A DNA stretch of 64,000 nucleotides. Source: Bacillus sp. EB01 (GTDB lineage Bacteria; Bacillota; Bacilli; Bacillales; Cytobacillaceae). A model generated the notes under the pieces. The model saw only the letters and a list, made by a program, of their open reading frames with translations. It did no database searches and was not told the origin of the DNA. Positions 19,502 to 29,461 of this stretch are shown here, in pieces (within the stretch, counting starts at the first letter, position 1; each line of letters begins with the position of its first letter). The DNA is taken from assembly GCF_000613125.1 (NCBI RefSeq), contig NZ_HG964497.1:3893976-3957975 (forward strand), given 5' to 3'. The position numbers and the translations under genes were made by a program.

Positions 19502-20581
19502 ATGGAGAAGTATTCTATTGCCCTGCTTCCTGGAGATGGAATCGGGGTCGATGTTGTAAGGGAAGGCAAGAAAGTATTGGATACGGTTTCCTCGCTCCAC
19601 GGAGGCCTATCTTTTTCCTATAAAGAATTTGACTGGAGCTGCGAGTATTATGCCAGGCATGGGAAGATGATGCCGGATGATGGCTTGGATATCTTAAAAG
19701 CGTTTGATACGATTTTCCTTGGGGCTGTCGGCTATCCAGGTGTGCCAGATCATGTTTCTCTGTGGGGGCTGCTTTTGCCGATCAGGCGCCAATTCGAACA
19801 ATATATAAATATACGCCCAATCAAATTGCTAAAAGGAATTACCTCACCGCTTGCAGGAAAAACCTGTGATGATCTTGATTTCATTGTAATCCGTGAAAAT
19901 AACGAAGGGGAGTATTCCAGCATCGGCGGCCGGATGTATCAGGGCACCGATATGGATATGGCGATCCAGAACAGTGTTTTTACCAGGAAAGGTGTTGAAA
20001 GGGTTTTACGATATGCCTATGATGTTTCACAAAAGCGCGGCGGGAAAAAGCATGTAACAGCTGCCACAAAATCCAACGGCATTAATCACACGATGCCATT
20101 TTGGGATGAGTATGTCGAACGGATTGGCCAGGAGTATCCTGATGTGGGAAGGAGTACTGTACATATCGACGCACTGGCTGCTTTTTTTGTCAGCAAGCCG
20201 GAAACATTCGATGTTGTAGTTGCCTCCAATCTTTTCGGCGATATCCTGACTGATTTAGGCGCAGCAATTGTTGGTGGGCTGGGAATTGCGCCTTCAGCAA
20301 ATATCAATCCTGAAAAAAAATACCCTTCGATGTTCGAGCCGGTCCATGGTTCCGCACCAGATATCGCAGGAAAAGGCATTGCCAATCCAATTGCGTCGAT
20401 TTGGTGCACCAGCATGATACTGGACCACTTTGGCCAAACCGAAGCTGCAAGAGCAATAATTGACGCGATGGAAGATGTCCTTCAGGAAAAAGAAATGGTT
20501 ACACCTGATTTAGGCGGAAAGGCTACCACGGATCAGGTAGGCAGCTATATTTGTGAAAAACTTAAAATCCGTTTGGGCTAA
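19502..20581 (+). CDS. Tartrate dehydrogenase / D-malate dehydrogenase (decarboxylating) family
   Basis: 359 residues. Isocitrate/isopropylmalate dehydrogenase fold: ALLPGDGIGVDVV at the N-terminus, IRENNEGEYSSIGGR (about 139-153, the TtuC/DmlA signature), DALAAFFV and NLFGDILTDLGAA with metal-binding aspartates, EPVHGSAPDIAGKG near the end. Oxidatively decarboxylates a 2-hydroxydicarboxylate with NAD. Ribosome site AGGAGATAA, 9 nt after the previous gene. Likely substrate D-malate or tartrate; the pairing with a 2-hydroxyacid dehydrogenase hints at a hydroxy-dicarboxylate intermediate. Confidence 0.85.
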   Translation: MEKYSIALLPGDGIGVDVVREGKKVLDTVSSLHGGLSFSYKEFDWSCEYYARHGKMMPDDGLDILKAFDTIFLGAVGYPGVPDHVSLWGLLLPIRRQFEQYINIRPIKLLKGITSPLAGKTCDDLDFIVIRENNEGEYSSIGGRMYQGTDMDMAIQNSVFTRKGVERVLRYAYDVSQKRGGKKHVTAATKSNGINHTMPFWDEYVERIGQEYPDVGRSTVHIDALAAFFVSKPETFDVVVASNLFGDILTDLGAAIVGGLGIAPSANINPEKKYPSMFEPVHGSAPDIAGKGIANPIASIWCTSMILDHFGQTEAARAIIDAMEDVLQEKEMVTPDLGGKATTDQVGSYICEKLKIRLG

Positions 20582-20623
20582 AGATTACCTGCCTTTTTAA
20601 AAAACAATAATAATTAAGTTCTG

Positions 20624-20656
20624 GACCAAATTGCCTAGCGGTTTGGTCTCTTTGTT
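20624..20656 (+). terminator. Terminator of the catabolic operon
   Basis: GACCAAA (20624-20630) with TTTGGTC (20642-20648) and a T-rich tail TCTTTGTTTTG, about 45 nt behind the last dehydrogenase. Confidence 0.6.
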
Positions 20657-20907
20657 TTGAGGAGGTTTTAAGAAAACATTTTTATTAAGAAGGATTTAGC
20701 ACCCTTTTTATGGAAGCTCTTTATTAAACCAAAACGGATCCTAATTCATAAAAAGCATAAATAAAATATATAGAGAGAGTGGGGGATAAAGCTGAATGAA
20801 ATAATAACGTCTATTTGTATTAGTTTAGTAATAATAACCGGGAGAATTTCTTAATAAGCAGAGGGAGCAGCAGTTTTACAAACAAAGAAATATAAGAGGT
20901 GATATAA
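20657..20907. other. Intergenic stretch, nothing recognised
   Basis: AT-rich spacer between the catabolic operon terminator and a GNAT gene. No conserved RNA or reading frame seen; it should hold the promoter of the downstream gene. Confidence 0.5.
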
Positions 20908-21369
20908 GTGAATATCAGACTTGCGGAACTAAGAGATATTAAGCAGTTAATTAAAATGAGATGGGATAATACCATTGAATTTGATGAGAGCAAGAAGGAT
21001 GAGTCCTTTGAAGAGTTTGAAAAGGAATGTCAAACATTTTTAGAGAATGCTCTAAATAGTAATCAGTGGTTCATTTGGGTGGCAGAAGACCATAAGAAAA
21101 TAGTTTCGCATATATACATAGAAGTAATACAAAAAGTGCCGAGACCGGGGAGAGTGACTCATCCGTTTTTGTATATGACAAATGTGTACACCATTCCTGA
21201 ATATAGAAATGCAGGCATTGGAAGTAAAGTATTAAGTTCAATAAACCATTGGATTAAAGAGAATAAATATGAGTTTGCAATTGTTTGGCCGAGTGAGGAA
21301 GCTATTAATTATTACAAGAAAAATGGATATGTTCAATGTACTGAACCAATGGAATACTTCCCGTCTTGA
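20908..21369 (+). CDS. GNAT-family N-acetyltransferase
   Basis: 153 residues. The acetyl-CoA binding motif is NVYTIPEYRNAGIGSKVLSS (about 95-114), a normal Q/R-x-x-G-x-G/A type. Transfers an acetyl group to an unknown amine. GTG start with AAGAGGTGA upstream. No partner gene suggests the substrate. Confidence 0.8.
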   Translation: MNIRLAELRDIKQLIKMRWDNTIEFDESKKDESFEEFEKECQTFLENALNSNQWFIWVAEDHKKIVSHIYIEVIQKVPRPGRVTHPFLYMTNVYTIPEYRNAGIGSKVLSSINHWIKENKYEFAIVWPSEEAINYYKKNGYVQCTEPMEYFPS

Positions 21370-21527
21370 AAAACTAAGGGACTAATTAATGAGGAAAGGA
21401 AGCGGACTTTTAGTCTATTAGTAAATCTTATTAAATATACGGATGAGTTGATTTAGGAAGGAGTATGTACCATTTTATTTTGAAGCTCTTATTGAATAAA
21501 AAAATATTGTTATCCGGGGGATGGGGC

Positions 21528-21743
21528 ATGCAAGATAATAAAGAAACTCCTGAACAAATTAGAGAGAGATTAAGACAAGAAGAACTGAAAAGAAATCCAA
21601 TGGGTAATGTGAACGATGGTTTTAATAGATTAAACAGTGGTAGTTTTGTGGATTTAGTAGGCAGTTTGGGTTGGAAAGGCACTGGGGTGCTTATTCTTGT
21701 AATCATTATAGGATTTATTCTCGCCTCATTCTTCTTTAAGTAA
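21528..21743 (+). CDS. Small DUF6366-type membrane protein
   Basis: 71 residues: a charged N-terminal helix (KETPEQIRERLRQEELKRNP), GNVNDGFNRLN, then one C-terminal membrane segment (VLILVIIIGFILASFFF). This pattern is that of the DUF6366 family of Bacillaceae. ATG 21528 is used rather than the in-frame start at 21465 because CCGGGGGATG precedes it and homologues begin here. Function unknown. Confidence 0.7.
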   Translation: MQDNKETPEQIRERLRQEELKRNPMGNVNDGFNRLNSGSFVDLVGSLGWKGTGVLILVIIIGFILASFFFK

Positions 21744-21884
21744 CTTGAGTTAATTCGGATCATTTTTACAACTAGTAGGTTAGCGGTTCAAACCAGTTGA
21801 GCAGGATAGAAGATTAGTTACTGACTCAGGCTTATAAAATATTAGTGTTAGTTGGAAAATCATAAAATCTAAAAATATTCATAG

Positions 21885-21920
21885 CCTTCCTATCACTTAA
21901 GATGGGAGGTTATTTTTTTT
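21885..21920 (+). terminator. Rho-independent terminator
   Basis: CCTTCCTATC (21885-21894) pairs imperfectly with GATGGGAGG (21901-21909), followed by a long T run. The rest of the gap up to 22175 (no gene seen) should hold the promoter for the large secreted protein. Confidence 0.75.
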
Positions 21921-22175
21921 ATTCACATGTAGTTTGTGAGGATCTAGGTCATCATTCCTGCTCCTTATTACTCTATTTATTTACGGTCATATTCCCGTCA
22001 GTACGTATTAGCAGGAATCTTGTCTATTAATGAGAAAGTTTAGGAGGACGAGACCGGGAAATGGAGAGCTATCTTATTTAATTGAGGACTTAGTACAATG
22101 TTCTGCAAACGTTCGAAGAGGGGGAGAGATTCACTGGTGTATCGGTCAATTTATTTAAAAATGGGGAGGTCAATA

Positions 22176-25100
22176 ATGAAGAAACAAAAATTGAAAAGAC
22201 GGTCTGCGCTTTTTTTCTGTTTTACTCTTGTTTTTAGTTTACTTGCTCCTTTTTCAAATTCACAAGCAATAGGTACCAGTGCTATGGCCGGGGCGGTTTT
22301 GAATGCTGGGTTTGAAGAGGTGGTCATTCCTGGGTGGAGCCTTGTCACAAATAATTCATCCACAAGTTTTGCTATCAGTAATGAAAGGGCAAATACCGGG
22401 AACAAAAGCTTACATTTTAAAGATTCTAATAGCAGCAATACTGGTGGTAATTTGCAAGTAACGAGTGAAAAAATACCTGTTAATTCAGGACAGTCTTATA
22501 CAGCGAAAGCATTTGTTAATGTTGTTAAACAATCTCATAGTATAGGATATGAGGTTCATTATTTTAATAATGAGAATAATAAGGTTGGATCAGTAACATT
22601 TATTAACTTCCAGGCAGCAGTCTTAGGAACAAATCAATGGACTGAAATCAGTGTGCCATTCACAGTTCCCGAAGGGGCAACTAAGGCTGAGCTTCGGTTC
22701 AATTCGGGGAATCCTTCTATAACTGAAGCTTACTTTGATGATGTGAGAATTGTAAGTGATTTGGATTCTACAGAAACACTGCCGGTAAACGCATCATTTG
22801 AAGCGGAAGTCGTATTTCCAGGCTGGAGTCTCGTAACTCGAAATCCGTCCACAAGTATCGCATTCAGCGAAGAAAAATCCCGCACTGGAAATAAAAGTTT
22901 ATATCTTAAAGATTCAAATAGCAGTAACCCGGGAGGCAATTTACAAGTAACGAGTGAAAAGATTTCTGTAACAGCAGGAGAGTCATATATAGCGAAAGCA
23001 TATGTAAATGTAGTCAGCCAATCACATAGTATTGGTTTTGAGGTTCATTATTTCAATGATGACAATCTTAGGGTTGGAACAGCTACATTTATTAACTTCG
23101 GTTCAGCTGTTTTAGGAACAAACAAATGGACTGAAATACAAGTTCCTTTTGAGGTTCCTGATGGTGCAACCAAAGTCGAACTGCGCTTTAACTCCGGTCA
23201 TATTTCCATTACGGAAGCGTATTTTGATGATGTAACAATTGAAGGTACTTCCATTGAAGAACCACCAACAGAAGATATTAACAAAGAAGTGGTGAATCCA
23301 GGCTTTGAAGATAAAGTGTCGGATGGTAACATAACAGGTTGGAACTCAGAGTTTGAAGGACCAGGCATTCAAGTTAGTTCAGAACGTGTTCGTACAGGAG
23401 TGCAAAGTTTACACTTACACGATACAACAGACAAAGCGGGTGTTAGTGTTTTAAGTGATAAAATTGCTGTTGAGCCTGGTGCCTCCTATTTATTGACCGT
23501 CTTTTCTAATGTGCTAAGCCAGTCACATAATGTCGTGACCGAAATTCGTTATTTTGATAAAGCTGATAAGAAAATTACGGACCATAGGGAACTTAACGGT
23601 AACTTGCCGAAAAATGAGTGGATTGATTTAAAAGTATTTAGTGTTGTTCCAGAGAATGCAGCATATGCAAGACTGGCATTCTATTCTGGAGGTATTAGTT
23701 TCACAGAAGTCTATTTTGACGATGTTACATTCAAAAAAGTAAAAGATGATTCCCAATTAGACCGTGAATATGTCGACCCGGTTAATCTTGGCGAGATGGT
23801 CCATGTTCAACTGGGACAAGCGGGAGCTATTCAAAAAAATAGTTTGGGTGAGAATGAAGTATACTATCATTCAAACGGCCACCCAGGAACTTTCTCGGTA
23901 CTAGACGCAGAAACAGGGAAACTTAAATTTTCTAAAGTTATTGATAACACAGAAGCCGTATGGGCGATGGCCATTGGCCCTGATAAAAATGTATACTTTG
24001 CGGGTACTTCAGATGGAAAATTATATCGTTATGTTCCTGAACTAAAAACAGTTGAATACCTAGGAGCCAATCCTTCTGCTGCCTGGGTCTGGGATATTGA
24101 AGCGACGGAAGATGGTAAGATTTATGGCGCTACATACCCAGGCGCTGGAATTTTCGAATATGATATCAACACAGGCCAATTCAAAGACTTTAGTAGTGTC
24201 ACTAATCAGGATTATGCACGTGGAGTAGCTGTTGATGGTGATTATATTTACGTTGGAATTGGAACAACGAAGCATCTATATAAAATTAATCGCCATACTG
24301 GTGAAAAAGAGGAGCTACTAATCGAAGGACAGTCTGGTGAAAATGGAATCATTCAAGATATCTGGGTTGTGAATGGGAAGCTTCTTGTTGCCGTTTCAAC
24401 CATCAATATGCTTGTCATTGATCCAGAGACAATGGAAGTTGAAGGTTCGTTCGAGTTTAGCAATATGATATCTGAACCTGATCCGAATCAGCCCAATATG
24501 ATTTATTATAAAAAAGGAACACAATTGTACAAATATGATCTGAATGAAAATAAAGAAACATTAATTGAGGGACTTCCAGTTCTTCCGGATACTCCACGGG
24601 TAAAGGATATGGCTTGGCTTACGTTATCTACTGGCAAAACAGTATTGGCGATGGTGACACAGTATGGCGAATATATGCTCTATCATCCAGAAACAAATGA
24701 GTTCTCCTTCGTCATGTTAGACCTCGCCGCAACTGCGGTAGCGATTCAATCCCTTGAATCCGGTCCGGACGGAAAGCTTTATATGGGCGGATATCAGCGT
24801 GGCATGAGTGTATATAATCCGTTCACTGATGAAGTCGAAGTGAATGTTTCTTCGTTTGCCCAGCCAGAGGGAATTGGATTCATGGACGATACCGTTTACT
24901 TTGGAACATATGTAGGGGCTATTATGTACAGCTATGATTCAACAAAGCCAGTAGATTTAAATAGCAATCCAAAGCTTGAATATGATATAAAAGATGAACA
25001 AGACCGCCCTTTTGCCATCACATCAGGTGAAAATAAGCTGTTTGTTGGAACAATCCCTGACTATGGTGTCTTAGGCGGAGCTCTGGCTATCTATGATTCT

Positions 25101-26027
25101 GAAACAGATGAATGGTCTCAGCAGAGAAATGTCGTTCAGGATCAAAGTATTATTAGCTTGGCCTACCACGATGGAAAGCTATTTGGAGGAACATCTGTCT
25201 GGGGTGGATTAGGAATAAATCCTAAAGCAGATGAAGCAAAAATCTTTGTTTGGGATGTTGAAAAAGGTGAAAAGATTGCGGAGTTCACACCGAAAATCCC
25301 GGGAATTGATGTAACACCTCGAATGATAGGTGATTTATCAATCGGACCAGATGGATTCTTATGGGGTGCCGTTGAGGGAACAATCTTTAAAATGAATCCT
25401 GAAACCTATGAAGTGGTGGATAGTAAAGTTATACGGCCAAGTTTATACAATAGCAGTAAATGGGTTCCTTATCGCCTTAAATGGGGACCAGATGGCATGC
25501 TCTATACAACATTATCACGCAGCCTGATTGTGATTGATCCTAAAACACTAGATTACAAAGTGCTTGTAGAGGATTTCATGAACAGCATGACCGTCGGGGT
25601 TGATGGAAGCATTTATTATGCACTTGGTGGTGAGCTTTACAAAATCCCGGTACCTGAAACAGACGCAACCTTACGAGCGATTAACATTGATGGTAAAGGA
25701 ATTGAAGACTTCCAACCAGGTAAATTAAACTACACCATATATGCTGACCCAACTGAAAACATAGTAGCAGAGCCAGGTCAACTTGGTGCAACAGTTGAAA
25801 TCGTACATTCAACTGGGAAAACAGAAATCATTACAACAGGAACTGATGGCATTTCCACGTTAACCTATACAATCACATGGGCAGATCAACTATGCAAGCC
25901 AGGTAAACCTGACAAACCTGGTAAGCCAGAAAATCCAGGCAAACCTTGCAAGCCAAATAAACCCGGTAAACCAGAAAGTCCTGGTAGACCAGATAATCCA
26001 GGTAGACTTCAAAATCCTGGAAAATAA
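22176..26027 (+). CDS. Large secreted protein: three carbohydrate-binding-like modules, beta-propeller, Pro-Gly-Lys tail
   Basis: 1283 residues. Sec signal peptide (KRRS then [16 protein letters not shown], cleavage near 30). Three homologous modules of about 165 residues start near 42, 203 and 370 ([37 protein letters not shown]..); they look like CBM4/9 jelly rolls. Residues about 531-1158 form a propeller with repeated GPDGxLY / YxxxxG blades. A cadherin-like domain (about 1161-1235, [20 protein letters not shown]) follows, then a tail of KPGKPxxPGKP repeats to the end. ATG 22176 has GGGGAGGT upstream; the longer in-frame start at 22098 would bury the signal peptide. Probably extracellular glycan binding; no catalytic motif seen. 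Confidence 0.75.
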   Translation: MKKQKLKRRSALFFCFTLVFSLLAPFSNSQAIGTSAMAGAVLNAGFEEVVIPGWSLVTNNSSTSFAISNERANTGNKSLHFKDSNSSNTGGNLQVTSEKIPVNSGQSYTAKAFVNVVKQSHSIGYEVHYFNNENNKVGSVTFINFQAAVLGTNQWTEISVPFTVPEGATKAELRFNSGNPSITEAYFDDVRIVSDLDSTETLPVNASFEAEVVFPGWSLVTRNPSTSIAFSEEKSRTGNKSLYLKDSNSSNPGGNLQVTSEKISVTAGESYIAKAYVNVVSQSHSIGFEVHYFNDDNLRVGTATFINFGSAVLGTNKWTEIQVPFEVPDGATKVELRFNSGHISITEAYFDDVTIEGTSIEEPPTEDINKEVVNPGFEDKVSDGNITGWNSEFEGPGIQVSSERVRTGVQSLHLHDTTDKAGVSVLSDKIAVEPGASYLLTVFSNVLSQSHNVVTEIRYFDKADKKITDHRELNGNLPKNEWIDLKVFSVVPENAAYARLAFYSGGISFTEVYFDDVTFKKVKDDSQLDREYVDPVNLGEMVHVQLGQAGAIQKNSLGENEVYYHSNGHPGTFSVLDAETGKLKFSKVIDNTEAVWAMAIGPDKNVYFAGTSDGKLYRYVPELKTVEYLGANPSAAWVWDIEATEDGKIYGATYPGAGIFEYDINTGQFKDFSSVTNQDYARGVAVDGDYIYVGIGTTKHLYKINRHTGEKEELLIEGQSGENGIIQDIWVVNGKLLVAVSTINMLVIDPETMEVEGSFEFSNMISEPDPNQPNMIYYKKGTQLYKYDLNENKETLIEGLPVLPDTPRVKDMAWLTLSTGKTVLAMVTQYGEYMLYHPETNEFSFVMLDLAATAVAIQSLESGPDGKLYMGGYQRGMSVYNPFTDEVEVNVSSFAQPEGIGFMDDTVYFGTYVGAIMYSYDSTKPVDLNSNPKLEYDIKDEQDRPFAITSGENKLFVGTIPDYGVLGGALAIYDSETDEWSQQRNVVQDQSIISLAYHDGKLFGGTSVWGGLGINPKADEAKIFVWDVEKGEKIAEFTPKIPGIDVTPRMIGDLSIGPDGFLWGAVEGTIFKMNPETYEVVDSKVIRPSLYNSSKWVPYRLKWGPDGMLYTTLSRSLIVIDPKTLDYKVLVEDFMNSMTVGVDGSIYYALGGELYKIPVPETDATLRAINIDGKGIEDFQPGKLNYTIYADPTENIVAEPGQLGATVEIVHSTGKTEIITTGTDGISTLTYTITWADQLCKPGKPDKPGKPENPGKPCKPNKPGKPESPGRPDNPGRLQNPGK

Positions 26028-26059
26028 CTTTCTAATAAATAGAATACTCCAATGGAACG

Positions 26060-26094
26060 AAAAAGGTTTTCTGCTCAGTACAGAAAACCTTTTT
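26060..26094 (+). terminator. Strong rho-independent terminator
   Basis: A 14-bp stem AAAAAGGTTTTCTG (26060-26073) with CAGAAAACCTTTTT (26081-26094), directly behind the large secreted protein. The gap from here to 26380 has no convincing gene; a 24-codon frame at 26225 lies in a dispersed repeat. Confidence 0.95.
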
Positions 26095-26380
26095 TCACTT
26101 CTAGGGTTAGAACACTTGGAATCATTATTGCATGCAAATTTTGAAGAATTTAGTTGGATAGGGGAACTATGTATTATTATTGTCCATTTAAAATATTTTA
26201 AATGAATTTTTTCACGGTGGCATCATGAATATTGGTTGGGCCGGTTTTGCGCTTCATGGATGGCTAACCGGGGCAGTTAAAGAGAAACTTAGATCGTAAT
26301 GGTAAAATTAACTTGAATAACCATGCCATTATTAATTAAAGTTTGCTATTGCGATTACTTATGTGAATAGGAGGATTTTT

Positions 26381-27220
26381 TTGAGAATAATCGATACAGT
26401 ACCGTATTTTTTGGAAAACTATCAACCTTCTATAAATTTTTTACGGAGCTACTATATGAATTTTCCAGAGATCTTCAGGGAGTATTTTTTATATCATTGC
26501 AAAGACACTGAAGAAAGGCATATTCAGTCGATAACAAGGTATCCTCAAGTCTTCACTTCCATCCAGTTAATCCACAACGAAATTGTTACCATTATAAAAG
26601 AAGTAGAGTACAATTATTTGAGTATGTATCAGGTTAATTTTCCTATTGATGTATATCTAATCGTTGGTGGTTTTGGTTCTAATGCCTATACACACAAACA
26701 AATAATACCTAATGTGACTTTTGCGTTAGAAAAATTATCGCCAGAAAGTAGTCATTTACGAGCCATTATTGCACACGAATTAGGACACGTTACTCATAAT
26801 ATTATTTCAGATAAAGCGGGAAATGACTGGTCGAAAGTGGATTGGAATAGTCCTCTTACCTGGCTATTTCAAGAAGGGGCGGCTACACATTTTTCAAGGA
26901 TAACATCACCTGGACTGTCTTCTTCCATATATTTTTCTTACGATGATAATGGTGATGAATGGTTGGCATTTGCATCATCCCACAAAGAGGAAATTCAATT
27001 TGAGTTTGCAAAAGGTCTTGCAGAATGTTCCCCGCAAGAAATTTTTCGTGAGTGGTTCTCCATTAATGGAGGAAAAACTTTTGGTTTTCCTCGATTGGCA
27101 TACTTTTTGGGGGATATGTTATTTCAAGAAATAGTTTTACAAGTTGGAGAAATGAACGCTATTACAGCTTGGAAAGATCACGGTTTTAAGGACACCATTA
27201 ACACTTGGCTGGATTATTAG
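26381..27220 (+). CDS. Predicted zinc metallopeptidase-like protein
   Basis: 279 residues, no signal peptide. AIIAHELGHVTHN carries an HExxH motif (HELGH, about 134-138) and about 35 residues later WLFQEGAATHFSR offers a glutamate as third ligand, the arrangement of gluzincin peptidases (DUF2268-like). The TTG at 26381 is preferred to the GTG at 26363 because AGGAGG (26370-26374 region) lies between them and would be inside the longer frame. Substrate unknown. It stands alone after the large secreted protein. Metal binding is inferred from motif only. Confidence 0.7.
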   Translation: MRIIDTVPYFLENYQPSINFLRSYYMNFPEIFREYFLYHCKDTEERHIQSITRYPQVFTSIQLIHNEIVTIIKEVEYNYLSMYQVNFPIDVYLIVGGFGSNAYTHKQIIPNVTFALEKLSPESSHLRAIIAHELGHVTHNIISDKAGNDWSKVDWNSPLTWLFQEGAATHFSRITSPGLSSSIYFSYDDNGDEWLAFASSHKEEIQFEFAKGLAECSPQEIFREWFSINGGKTFGFPRLAYFLGDMLFQEIVLQVGEMNAITAWKDHGFKDTINTWLDY

Positions 27221-27277
27221 AATAATACTTTTTGTAAGTAATTTTCCAGATTGTAAAGCATCCTATATAACTAACGT

Positions 27278-27313
27278 GTGCGAATGATCCAATGAGGATT
27301 TTCGCACTTTTTT
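27278..27313 (+). terminator. Rho-independent terminator
   Basis: GTGCGAA-TGATCC (27278-27290) with GGATT-TTCGCAC (27296-27307), followed by TTTTTT. Confidence 0.85.
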
Positions 27314-27365
27314 GTTAAATTCGTTATTGAATAAACGTGGCAATTTAGTGCAAGAAGAATGTGTA
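27314..27365 (+). repeat. Copy of a short dispersed intergenic repeat
   Basis: GTTAAATTCGTTATTGAATA..AACGTGG..AATTTAGTGCAAGAAG. Related blocks (TTCCTTATT, then an AACGGG-like part, then GTTAGTCAAAGAAG) occur at about 26253-26292, 45204-45252, 51882-51925 and 51980-52020. Reminiscent of repeats common in Bacillus intergenic DNA. Confidence 0.45.
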
Positions 27366-27518
27366 AAGAAGTTTAAAACAATTTAGTTCTTATTGGAGCG
27401 GGATATTCCTTAATAGGCAGGTTTTCTATAATTTATTATTCATAGACTAATACCGTGACAAGCTTTTAATCATTCACATATTAATAGGAGAAAGTTTAAT
27501 AAAAAGGGATGATAGCTT

Positions 27519-28721
27519 TTGAAGATTTTATTTCTAGAAAGTCACCCAATGTGGATTTATGGTTTACCTAATGGTTTTAAAGAAGAAGGTCATACGGTAA
27601 TGATTTCTGGGCCATTAAGTAAGAAGAATATTTCAGAAATGATAGATTTGTTTAAGCCAGATTTAATCATATCTGTGGGATGGACAACCGAACACTCTAA
27701 AGAAAAGTGGCGGTGGATCCGAAAGGCTATCAAGAAAACAAAAATACCGCTCGTTTATTGGGCAACTGAAGACCCTTTACACACTGAACATTTTACAATA
27801 CCTCTTATTAATGCTATTAAACCGGATTTCGTTTTTACAGTTACACCTTCATTATGTAAAAAATATGAGGAACTAGGTTTCAAGGCGGATCATTTAGAAT
27901 TTGCGTACCATCCGAGTGTGCATTTCCCGGTACAACCATTGGATAACTTTTGTTGTGATATAGCGGTAGTAGCGAATGCTTACCCTAGATATTTCAAAGA
28001 AAATCCAAATGCGTTCCGTTTGGAGGCCTTAAACACATTAATAAGGCCACTTATCAATGATGGAATTCGTGTTGATTTTTGGGGGAAGCATTGGAACAAA
28101 ATGGGGGAATATATAGGAACAGACATTCCAACTGATTGGATTCATGGCTATTTGGACTACAGGGATGCATATAAAGTCTATAATTCTGCCAAAATCGTTA
28201 TTGGATTGCAAAATGCCAGATCACAACTTACTATGCGCACTTTTGAAATTCTTGGTTCTGGCGGGGTTTTATTAACAACGGATACATCGGCAGTTCGCGA
28301 AAAATTTACACCAGATCAAGATTTAATTGTTTCATCCAACAGTAGCGAAACAGTATCCAAGATTCAATATTATTTAAATAATGATATAGATAGACAACAA
28401 ATACGTGATAATGGAATAATGGCTGTCCAAGAACATTCCTATCGAAATCGAGCTAAGCGAATACTTGAAGTATTAGAAAATAGAGGGATTATAAGAGAAA
28501 CCGGAGATATTATACATTATTCAGAGTTTCTAAAAGAAAACTATGAAATTTATAAGGTTTCTCAGGGTGACACTCTTTCAAAAATTGCAAAGTTATATAA
28601 TGTCCCGTTGGAACAATTGATTGAACTTAATAATTTTAGTTCAGATAAAATATATGCAGGTCAAATAATTAAAATAAAGAAAAAGCATAATAATAAGAAA
28701 TTTTTTGGATTTTTTGGCTGA
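27519..28721 (+). CDS. CgeB-like glycosyltransferase with C-terminal LysM (spore protein, YkvP type)
   Basis: 400 residues. Residues 1-335 have the CgeB/glycosyltransferase-4 layout: [20 protein letters not shown] (about 208-227) and [15 protein letters not shown] (about 243-257), the nucleotide-sugar site. Residues about 347-391 are a LysM domain ([20 protein letters not shown]). In B. subtilis CgeB and YkvP act on or sit in the spore surface. TTG start with AAAGGGATG upstream. Probably glycosylates a spore coat or crust component; LysM would anchor it to peptidoglycan. Confidence 0.82.
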   Translation: MKILFLESHPMWIYGLPNGFKEEGHTVMISGPLSKKNISEMIDLFKPDLIISVGWTTEHSKEKWRWIRKAIKKTKIPLVYWATEDPLHTEHFTIPLINAIKPDFVFTVTPSLCKKYEELGFKADHLEFAYHPSVHFPVQPLDNFCCDIAVVANAYPRYFKENPNAFRLEALNTLIRPLINDGIRVDFWGKHWNKMGEYIGTDIPTDWIHGYLDYRDAYKVYNSAKIVIGLQNARSQLTMRTFEILGSGGVLLTTDTSAVREKFTPDQDLIVSSNSSETVSKIQYYLNNDIDRQQIRDNGIMAVQEHSYRNRAKRILEVLENRGIIRETGDIIHYSEFLKENYEIYKVSQGDTLSKIAKLYNVPLEQLIELNNFSSDKIYAGQIIKIKKKHNNKKFFGFFG

Positions 28722-28739
28722 GTAGTTGTTTTACTAGAT

Positions 28740-28767
28740 CCGAGTGAAGAACCACTTGGCTTTTTTT
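28740..28767 (+). terminator. Rho-independent terminator
   Basis: CCGAGTG (28740-28746) with CACTTGG (28753-28759), then CTTTTTTT. Confidence 0.8.
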
Positions 28768-28841
28768 ATGAGTGAATATTGGAGGATTATTTAAAATCAA
28801 CTTGGACAAGCTAAACTAAACATACATTTAGGGTGATAAAA

Positions 28842-29387
28842 TTGTTCAGGAAGGTTCCTGTGATATTACTGTTTTTGTGTGCCTTTTTTAGCGTGCAAAC
28901 TATTCCAACAGTAGGTGCAAAACCAAAAGATTCTCCGACTCCATTAATAGAATTTTATAGAGAAATTGGCTATAAATCGGTGGGAGAGGCAGTTAGTGAG
29001 TGTGAAAAACACTTCAAGGAAGAGGTAAAACTCCCACTGATGATTCCTGCTATTCCATTCTCTCACCAATTCGGAAGGTTTTGGGATGACAAAGCACATA
29101 AGACAAATGATTCCCTGGAAATAGAATATTTGAATGAAAAAAAGCCGGAGAATTTTTATAAAATTACCATTAGGCCTCTGAAAAATAAAATTGATTTTAA
29201 AGATAAAGGCAATCAAAAATTATATAAACTTAAAGACGGCCAAAATGCTATCTATATGGAATTAATAAATCAAGGATTTCTTGTTTTTGAATATGGCAAA
29301 TGGCAATATATACTTGGAATAAATAAAAAGCTATCAAAAGAAATTACACCCGAGATATTAGTGGAAATTGCTAATTCCATTTCTTAA
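28842..29387 (+). CDS. Secreted protein of unknown function
   Basis: 181 residues. Clear Sec signal peptide (KVPVILLFLCAFFSVQTIP, cleavage about TVGA|KP); no lipobox at the cleavage site. The mature part is a single small domain with alternating charged and aromatic residues, like the DUF4367-type lipoproteins of Bacillus, but I cannot confirm this. TTG 28842 is chosen over GTG 28833 because AGGGTGA covers the earlier codon. No functional context. Confidence 0.6.
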   Translation: MFRKVPVILLFLCAFFSVQTIPTVGAKPKDSPTPLIEFYREIGYKSVGEAVSECEKHFKEEVKLPLMIPAIPFSHQFGRFWDDKAHKTNDSLEIEYLNEKKPENFYKITIRPLKNKIDFKDKGNQKLYKLKDGQNAIYMELINQGFLVFEYGKWQYILGINKKLSKEITPEILVEIANSIS

Positions 29388-29396
29388 AAGTGTGGT

Positions 29397-29432
29397 GTCT
29401 AAAACAAAAGAAGGACTGCAATACAGCAGTCC
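29397..29432 (-). terminator. Terminator of the MOSC gene
   Basis: GGACTGC (29413-29419) with GCAGTCC (29426-29432); on the minus strand followed by TTCTTTTGTTTT. Confidence 0.85.
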
Positions 29433-29461
29433 AGCCACAGGAAAATCGGTCCATGTCTGTA

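Noticed and set aside
26225..26299. 24-codon frame with a weak GGTGG site
   Set aside because: It overlaps a copy of the dispersed intergenic repeat, so the coding look is likely chance.
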